Shown piece by piece: positions 58,427-64,000 of a DNA stretch of 64,000 nucleotides. Origin of the DNA: Candidatus Methanohalarchaeum thermophilum (GTDB lineage Archaea > Halobacteriota > Methanonatronarchaeia > Methanonatronarchaeales > Methanonatronarchaeaceae); contig MSDW01000001.1 of NCBI GenBank assembly GCA_001914405.1, positions 248,001 to 312,000 on the forward strand, read 5' to 3'. The first letter of the stretch is position 1. Each line of letters opens with the position of its first letter. Made by a program: the position numbers and the translations under genes. Under the pieces are notes generated by a model, which ran no database searches, was not told where the DNA came from, and worked only from the letters and a program-made list of their open reading frames with translations.

Positions 58427-59104
58427 TTATTGGGAGGTAGGTAGATATTGAGATATTCTTCCTGCGAGATCCTTTATAGGTAGAGATTGTACCCATACCT
58501 TGCCTGGTCCTTTTACAGTAGCTAGGAAAAGGCCTTCTCCTCCCCAAATCATGTTTTTGATTCCCTTTATTCTATCTACAGAATAATCCATTCCTTTTTC
58601 AAATGCAGCTAAACAACCTGTATCTATTCTAATCTTTTGATCCTCATCAAGATCTATTTCAGAAACTTCTCCACCAAAATTTAAAAAGGCTTGTCCTGGC
58701 CCGGTTAATCTAACCAAAATCAGTCCTTCACCACCAAGAAAACCTGCACCTATCCTTTCTGTAAATTCGGCGTCTATATTCCCTTCCTCAGAACACAAAA
58801 AAGCATCTTTTTGTGCTATAATCTCTTCATTAGCCCCAAGATCCATTGGAACAATTTTTCCTGGAAGTTCAGAAGCAAAAGAAACTATTCCTTTCTCTCC
58901 TTTTGGAGTGAAATCTACTAAAAAAAGAGATTCACCTGAAAGCTTTCTCTTTATCGAAGAAAAAAGTCCACCTTTAGCAATAGTCTCCATCTCCATGTTG
59001 TCACTCATATAAGCCATTCCACCAGATTCAGATGTGATGGTTTCCCTCTGCTCTAATTCTATAGTCAAAAACTGCATCATATCTCCTGATAATTTCCATT
59101 CCAA
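58427..59104 (-). CDS. AIM24/TIGR00266 family protein
   Basis: A 225-residue all-beta protein. GGLFSSIKRKLSGESLFLVDF, then PGKIVPMDLG, GIKNMIWGGEGLFLATVKGPG and VWVQSLP are the family's conserved phrases. The fold resembles tryptophan-RNA-binding attenuator protein, but no role is established in prokaryotes. It probably forms a unit with the small membrane protein downstream. Confidence 0.88.
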   Translation of the reverse strand: MEWKLSGDMMQFLTIELEQRETITSESGGMAYMSDNMEMETIAKGGLFSSIKRKLSGESLFLVDFTPKGEKGIVSFASELPGKIVPMDLGANEEIIAQKDAFLCSEEGNIDAEFTERIGAGFLGGEGLILVRLTGPGQAFLNFGGEVSEIDLDEDQKIRIDTGCLAAFEKGMDYSVDRIKGIKNMIWGGEGLFLATVKGPGKVWVQSLPIKDLAGRISQYLPTSQ

Positions 59105-59125
59105 AATAATCTACCTCTATTATAT

Positions 59126-59448
59126 TTTATCTAAATGGTTGAGAAGACACCTCCCTAAATCTTTGATTTAGGTAGGTGATAATCAACCACTAAATGTTAA
59201 ATGGTTCTAAGACCAATTAAGGGTTGGCAGTTGGTTGGGAGTCTGCCTTGAACAAAAAGCAATCCCTTTTTAAAGACAAATATATAGGGTAAGCCCGAAA
59301 CAGTTTTGGAGTAGGAGGTAGTGGTGGTGTGAACACGCCAAGGAGAATAAGGAAACCCTTTGGGTTAGGATGCGGCTCAGATAAGAGCCTAATTTAAACT
59401 TCTCCTGAAACCCCTTCCTAATCATTTGATTAGATAGGGGTAGTTCAC
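59126..59448 (+). mobile_element. Class D noncoding element, internally deleted
   Basis: The left end TTTATCTAAATGGTTGAGAAG and hairpin CCTAAATCTTTGATTTAGG lead to GGCAGTTGGTTGGGAGTCTG and GTAAGCCCGAAAC blocks shared with 60.6 kb; the conserved 3' core is missing, and a right hairpin CCTAATCATTTGATTAG with GGGGTAGTTCAC closes it. Confidence 0.65.
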
Positions 59449-59500
59449 ATCCTGGATTTTATTTGAGTTGGTTTACTTAAATAGCGAAAATTTTTATTGA

Positions 59501-59785
59501 TTATATAGGGATTCTTTTTATTTTTCCACAGTTTAAACAGGTTATTGTAACTTTTGAGTTGTTTAAACGAATTCTGCATGTTTTATTTGGAACTAAAAAG
59601 ATCTTACATTTTCTACAGAATCTTCTTTTCCACTTTTTTGGGAACTTAACTCTTGTTTTAAGTTTTATTCTCCAGGCTAGTCGTGCATACCTATGGCTTC
59701 TTTCTGGGTCTTCATCAAAGATTTCCTCTGCTTTTTCCATTAAAATCTCTATTCTCTGTTTGGCTAGATCTTCAGTGTATGACAT
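59501..59785 (-). CDS. rnp4: Ribonuclease P protein component 4 (Rpp21)
   Basis: A 94-residue protein with an N-terminal helical pair (AKQRIEILMEKAEEIF, ARLAWRIKLKTRVKFPKKWK) and a zinc ribbon (CRKCKIFLVPNKTC...CLNCGKIKRIP). It is a subunit of the archaeal RNase P holoenzyme for tRNA 5' maturation. Single gene. Confidence 0.9.
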   Translation of the reverse strand: MSYTEDLAKQRIEILMEKAEEIFDEDPERSHRYARLAWRIKLKTRVKFPKKWKRRFCRKCKIFLVPNKTCRIRLNNSKVTITCLNCGKIKRIPI

Positions 59786-59903
59786 TTATGGAAAACTCCT
59801 TTAGGAGGATGATCTAAGTGATATTGAAGATATTTCGTGTTTTAGTTTTTTTTCGACTTTATGGTAATTAAATTTTATTTTTTTATGTTATAACGAATTA
59901 TTA

Positions 59904-60509
59904 CTATTTTTGAGTATTTATTTTGTGTTTTTGGTTATCTTGGTTGTTTAATTTAATTATATTATTGGCTAAGTTTAGTTCTTGCTTTGTGTTAATGTTT
60001 ATTCCTGCTAAAGGATTTGTTGTAAATTTAAATTCGTTTTCTTTGGTTTTTCCAACTATATTTATTCCACATGGAACGGATTCTATTTCTTTCACTCTAA
60101 TTGAGTTATCAATTTTAAATCCTCTGGGAACCAAGAACTTGGGCGTGATTAATGTTAAACTGTTTTTAGTTTTTTCTTTAATTAGTTTATTTATCTCTTC
60201 TGTAGTTATAAAGGGAATATCTGAGGCAGCAGTTAAAAATGGATTATTGAACTCCTTTGATATGTTTTTAAGGTCTTTGTGATAGCTTTCTCCTTCTGTT
60301 TCTATTATATTTAGGTTATTTTGTTTACAATACTTCCATGTGTTTGGGGAATTATCGGAAACAGCTATAAAAACTTTGCTCAGGGCTGAATCCTTTAAAG
60401 CTCTTAAAACTCTATCAATTAACTTTTTGTCACCTACTTCTTTTAGCTGTTTTTCTTTTTCTCCTTCGAATCTGGTTCCTTTTCCGCCGGCAAGAATAAC
60501 TCCTTTCAT
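59904..60509 (-). CDS. NTP transferase, probable adenosylcobinamide-phosphate guanylyltransferase
   Basis: A 201-residue nucleotidyltransferase: GVILAGGKGTRFEGEKEKQL at the start and AASDIPFITTEEINKLI midway, the CobY/MobA-like fold. The C-terminal PLAGININT phrase resembles archaeal CobY (TIGR00454), which activates cobinamide phosphate with GTP in B12 synthesis. That would suit an organism with many corrinoid proteins. MobA-type activity is an alternative. Confidence 0.7.
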   Translation of the reverse strand: MKGVILAGGKGTRFEGEKEKQLKEVGDKKLIDRVLRALKDSALSKVFIAVSDNSPNTWKYCKQNNLNIIETEGESYHKDLKNISKEFNNPFLTAASDIPFITTEEINKLIKEKTKNSLTLITPKFLVPRGFKIDNSIRVKEIESVPCGINIVGKTKENEFKFTTNPLAGININTKQELNLANNIIKLNNQDNQKHKINTQK

Positions 60510-60607
60510 TTACTTCAGAAAAAATAATTAATTTTTTACCATTAATTGCTTTCTGGTTTAGCTATCAGGCATGCTCTAGGATCTCTTTTATGTAGGTGGA
60601 TATATAC

Positions 60608-61069
60608 TTGTGAAGTGACCCTTTCCTAAATTAAATGATTTAGGAAGAGAGGCTTCCCTGTGACCTTATCCTCGAAAGGGAGTTTGTTTTCCACGGTGCT
60701 TGTCTCATATACACCGTCAACAGGGAACTTGCGCTCTGAGTGAAGTCTGGACTTAGGGAACAGTTCCCATATATTAGCTACACAATGGCTCCCTTATTCA
60801 CTCTGGTTGCTCCACACAACCACTACACCCTACTCCCGAAGTTTCGGGCTTACCCATCTACCTTACTACTTACCATACACCTATTCGATGTAGAGTCCGA
60901 GGCTTTAGCCATTACCTCAAGGCATGGGATTGCTTTTTGGTAAGGCAGACTCCCAACCAACTGCCAAGTCCATTATTTGTCTTAGAAACACTTAAAATAT
61001 CTGTAGTTGATTCATCACCCACCTAAATTAAAAGATTTAGGAAAGTGTCTTCTCAACTAATTAGATAAA
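60608..61069 (-). mobile_element. Class D noncoding element, best copy
   Basis: On the minus strand: TTTATCTAATTAGTTGAGAAG, hairpin, GATGAATCAACTAC, a ~350-nt core, then AAGTTCCCTGTTGACGGTG, TATATGAGACAAGCACCG, TGGAAA and ACAGGGAAGCC before the right hairpin and GGGTCACTTCAC. This 3' core block aligns with the end of class A (AAGTTCCCTGCTGACCGG...GCAGGGAAGCC), tying the classes together. Confidence 0.75.
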
Positions 61070-61454
61070 TGGGATCTAAGTAATTTTAAAATTGCCTAGG
61101 ACATAACTAACGGTTTTTAGCTTATATTTATGTTTTAATAAAAATTAATTCTTTTTATTGGGCCTACTAAAGCTATATTTAAGATTTGTTGATGATTAAG
61201 TAGATAGAGTGAGTAAGTGAAGTTATCTTGAATTTTTATGGTATAAGAAGACCTATTCTTATATTTTATTATTTGAATGGAGATAACTTCCTGATCTCTG
61301 ATTAGACAAGGGGTAATTTGACTTTTGTATGGGTTGAAATATCTTGGGCTTAACTTAATTGATGGAGAGGAGATGTTGTGTAACTTAATCTTCTTTTTGG
61401 GGTGGGGATGGAATATGTTTTCCCCTTAAATTGGAGGTGTTCTTTATTTCTTTT
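61070..61454. other. Noncoding region
   Basis: A weak hairpin CCTGATCTCTGATTAGACAAGG with GGGTAATTTGAC near 61290-61323 may be a lone transposon end. Otherwise AT-rich. Confidence 0.35.
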
Positions 61455-61892
61455 TTAGCTGGGCCGGATTGTTAATACGGGTTTATCTGATGTTCTTACT
61501 ACTTTTTCTGTGACGCTTCCTAATAATAGTCTTTTAGCTCCTCCTCTCCCGTGTGTGCTCATGAGTATTAGGTCTACGTCTTTTTCTTGTGCATAATTAG
61601 TGATTTGAATATCTGGTATTCCCTCTAAAATGGCTGATTCACACTTTATGTCTCTTTCCTTGGCTTTTTCTTTTAATTCGTTGATTTCTTTCTGTCCTTC
61701 TTCTTTATGGATTTTTTTGAGTTTTCTTCCAGTTGATTCTCCAATTTTTGAAGGATAAAGCCCTTCGATCACATAGATTACATGCAATTCTGCATCAACA
61801 TTTTTCACGAAATTGAAACATGATTCTGATGCCTTTTTAGCCGCTTCACTTCCATCTGTAGGAAATAATATAGAATCAATTTTTTCGAGCAT
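61455..61892 (-). CDS. Universal stress protein A family protein
   Basis: A 145-residue UspA domain: ILFPTDGSEAAKKASE at the start and STHGRGGAKRLLLGSVTEKVV, the G-x2-G-x9-G(S/T) ATP-binding loop, near the end. It likely binds ATP. Target process unknown. Single gene. Confidence 0.9.
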   Translation of the reverse strand: MLEKIDSILFPTDGSEAAKKASESCFNFVKNVDAELHVIYVIEGLYPSKIGESTGRKLKKIHKEEGQKEINELKEKAKERDIKCESAILEGIPDIQITNYAQEKDVDLILMSTHGRGGAKRLLLGSVTEKVVRTSDKPVLTIRPS

Positions 61893-61967
61893 ATTTTAGT
61901 TTATTGAACTAAAACATTTATTTTTTTGCTTAGCCATATGCTGAGTTAAGAATTTTTTGAATATTTT

Positions 61968-62037
61968 ATCTTAGTCGTTGGGAAGAACTCTTTCAAACCG
62001 AATATCGTGTGATATAGTGGGAGGATGGATCGATTTA
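61968..62037 (+). repeat. Solitary transposon left end
   Basis: TTTTATCTTAGTCGTTGGGAAG followed by a degraded hairpin matches class B/E left ends. It runs straight into the right end of the next, oppositely oriented element. Confidence 0.45.
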
Positions 62038-62500
62038 GTGAAGTAACTCCTCCTAAATCAGAGATTTGGGAAGTAGGCTTCCCTGTGTACCTTGTTCAAG
62101 AGGAGTTTGTCTTTCCATTGAGGTTGTCTCATTCACTCGACCAAAAAGAGGAACTCTTTGCTCTGGGAGAAGGCTTGGATTAGGGCAAAAACAAGGGTTT
62201 ATGTATTAGCTACGAAATTTTTCCGCTTATTCTCCTCTGTTTGCCCTTCCACCAGCCACCAAAGACCTGTACTCCAAATGCTTTGAGCTTACTTCATAAA
62301 ACTATTTGATGTAGGGTTCTAGGGAGTATTTAGCCAATCCTTAAGACATGGGATTGCCTTTTGTTTAAAAAATGTAGACAAGCTAACCAATTGCTAATTA
62401 AGTTTTAATTGTCAGTGAAAACTACTTTACTACTGTGGTTAATTGATTCTTCTACCCAAATCAGAGATTTAGGAATAGGTCTTCTTAACCTAAAAAAATA
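62038..62500 (-). mobile_element. Class D noncoding element, diverged copy
   Basis: On the minus strand it keeps the left hairpin (CCTAAATCTCTGATTTGGG), GGCTAAATACTCC-like and GCAATCCCATG blocks, the 3' segment GAGTGAATGAGACAACC, TGGAAAGACAAACTCC, CACAGGGAAGCC and the right hairpin with AGTTACTTCAC. The stem replaces several base pairs relative to 60.6 kb. Confidence 0.65.
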
Positions 62501-62530
62501 AACTTAAATGGTTTGAATAAGTTAAATTGA

Positions 62531-62645
62531 GGTAATCTGGCAGTTGGTTGTCTTTGTCTGTCTTGGACGAAGGACGATCCTATTGTTTTTTCTGGATTGG
62601 CTGAGTTTTCGGATCGGTATATAGAGAGGTGTTTGGTAAATCTGT
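62531..62645 (+). repeat. Class D fragment
   Basis: GGTAATCTGGCAGTTGGTTG, CTGTCTTGGACGAA and GAGTTTTCGGATCGGTATA resemble the first half of class D interiors (compare 33.1 kb). No ends remain. Confidence 0.45.
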
Positions 62646-62675
62646 TGTCTTTTTGGGTGGAGTTTTAGTAATATT

Positions 62676-63780
62676 TCAGATTGCTTTTTTGAGGTAGATT
62701 TCGAATCTTGCTCCTCCTAGCTCTGAGTCTTTTACTTCTATTTTTCCGTTATAGCTATTTATTATTAATTTGGATAGGTACAATCCTAGTCCTGCTGATT
62801 TTCTTGTTTCAGTATATTTTTTATCGAATATTTTGTCTTTTTTGCTGTCTGGTATTCCTTTTCCATTGTCTTCGACTATAATAGTAATCTCCTTGTCCTC
62901 AATTATTTTGACTTTGATTAAGTCCGCACTTCCGTGTCTTATTGCATTGTCTATTTTATTAGATATTACATCTTTCAATAAGCTTCCGGCTCTTACTGGT
63001 GTACTTAAATCTGTTTCAGCTAGCTTTATACTGACATTGTCTCTTTCATTTTCTTTTATTGCTTCTTGAATAATTTCTTTTAGTTCATTTGGGGCTATTT
63101 TTTTCTCTTCAAAACTGCTTTTAGAAGAAACTCTTACTTTTTCAACGAGATCTAATGTTCTATTTATCCTGGACATGACTATTTCAATTTTTTTTTGTTT
63201 TTTTCTGGTCTTTTAACTCTTCTTTCAAGATCTCCAAATAACCTAAAACAACTTGAGAGGTATTCTTTATGTCATGGGTTAAAAGAGAATTCAGCATCTT
63301 TCTTTTTTCTTTTTCTTTTGATATCTTGGTTATATTTTTCATGTTAGTGGTATTGAATATACCTATCAGCAGACCACTCAAACCACCTATTGAAATGTTG
63401 TTTAAAAAAACTAAGCCTTTATTTGCCATTATTACGCCTTTTTCGAGTTGATAATATAGGTTATTTATGGTTATTAATCCAGAAAAAGTTAATCCTATAA
63501 TAAACCAAATAAAGATTCTTGATAGATGTTCTGGCTTGTTTTCTTTCTTAGATATACGATAAGTTAAATATATTATAAATATTGTAAAAACTAAAGGAAT
63601 AGAAGTAATTAATATTGATTGTATGCTTTTTGTGTTACTTGTTACTGATCTAAATATAAATATAAATTTTATAAAAAATATTATTACAGCTATAGAAGTA
63701 ATTGAATATAATTCGATTCTTGATAGTCTTTCATTTTTTAAGAAGATTCTGGCTTTCTCTAAAATCTCATCGCTTAACAT
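62676..63780 (-). pseudogene. Membrane histidine kinase split by a frameshift
   Basis: The first frame (63780-63184, 198 residues) has four membrane helices and the phosphoacceptor H-box LLTHDIKNTSQVVLGYLEIL, then runs into DQKKTKKN and a stop. The second (from about 63184 to 62676) continues the dimerisation helix (SRINRTLDLVEKVRV) and has the ATPase: N-box ISNKIDNAIRHGSAD, DNGKGIPDSKKDKIF and SAGLGLYLSKLI. The join lies at a run of nine A; one base fewer gives an uninterrupted kinase. It may be a sequencing error, a mutation, or slippage-dependent expression. Confidence 0.8.
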
Positions 63781-63840
63781 AATTTTAACTTTAACCGGAT
63801 GGTTAGTTTTCTACACAATTTGTTTATTTTCAAGGATATA

Positions 63841-64000
63841 ATAGAATGGGTGTGAAGTCCGCTCTACTTTACTCAGAGTCGTTCGTGGGGGAGGGGTTTT
63901 TTCCGTTGTGACATTTAATCCTGAGAGGAGTTTGCTCTAAAATATGAGCTTATTTCATTGTACCCAAATTCATCATTTGGGAGCTATTTGCTCCCTAAAA
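63841..64000. other. Possible edge of another hairpin-ended element
   Basis: CCCAAATTCATCATTTGGG near 63963-63981 is a hairpin like the element ends; GTGTGAAGTCC at 63851 could be a reverse right end. The window stops before it can be resolved. Confidence 0.3.

Noticed and set aside
61480-61560. Pseudogene status for the UspA gene
   Set aside because: The ATP-binding loop and length are normal; the gene appears intact.

Overview
This window is AT-rich archaeal DNA, most likely from a euryarchaeal methyl-reducing methanogen. The archaeal markers are SRP RNA, archaeal tRNAs without encoded CCA, NAC with a UBA domain, RNase P subunit Rpp21, PyrB/PyrI, and a mevalonate cluster with the archaeal HMG-CoA synthase/thiolase/DUF35 trio. 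Tandem corrinoid-protein/methyltransferase cassettes and a CobY-like gene point to methylotrophy. Acidic proteins and PKD surface proteins suggest salt adaptation; the Methanonatronarchaeia are a plausible home, but that is inference.

Layout. 0-11 kb: a sensor kinase, a pilin-anchored PKD protein, a decayed protease-like gene abutting an integrase remnant beside tRNA-Ser and SRP RNA, tRNA-Val, a cyclic-diphosphoglycerate-synthetase-like GTPase, UPF0316 and DUF5714 proteins. 11-17.5 kb: a decayed accessory island next to tRNA-Leu, with a doubly truncated surface protein, an integrase pseudogene, AbrB remnants and a PIN/coiled-coil gene pair. 18-20.3 kb: an exchanger and a dead tnpB element. 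20.8-32.6 kb: four corrinoid protein/UROD-methyltransferase cassettes interleaved with a molybdopterin oxidoreductase and a YaaH-type transporter. 33-42 kb: a permease, structured noncoding elements, a DUF362 protein, two AtoE-like transporters and two tRNAs. 42-51 kb: a three-gene set with Nnr, a second dead tnpB, PUA/NAC and pyrBI. 51-57.6 kb: the mevalonate operon with its regulator, AbrB-PhoU, a nuclease-like protein and tRNA-Pro. 58-64 kb: AIM24, Rpp21, CobY-like, UspA and a split histidine kinase.

Two themes stand out. First, three cassettes carry essentially identical corrinoid proteins, each paired with a methyltransferase that differs mainly in its first ~200 residues. Each cassette, including the divergent fourth, has a GTTA-N6-TAAC-like box 43-49 bases before the corrinoid start, which suggests one regulon and exchange of substrate specificity on a fixed corrinoid partner. 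Second, the window is crowded with 0.3-0.45 kb noncoding elements that have IS200/IS605-type hairpin ends and a conserved structured core. They look like transposon-end RNAs (omega-RNA-like) moving without a tnpB gene; the only two tnpB genes here are broken.

A further global pattern is that transcription units start G/T-rich and end A/C-rich on their coding strand. Calls rest on reading motifs by eye; no database search was run.
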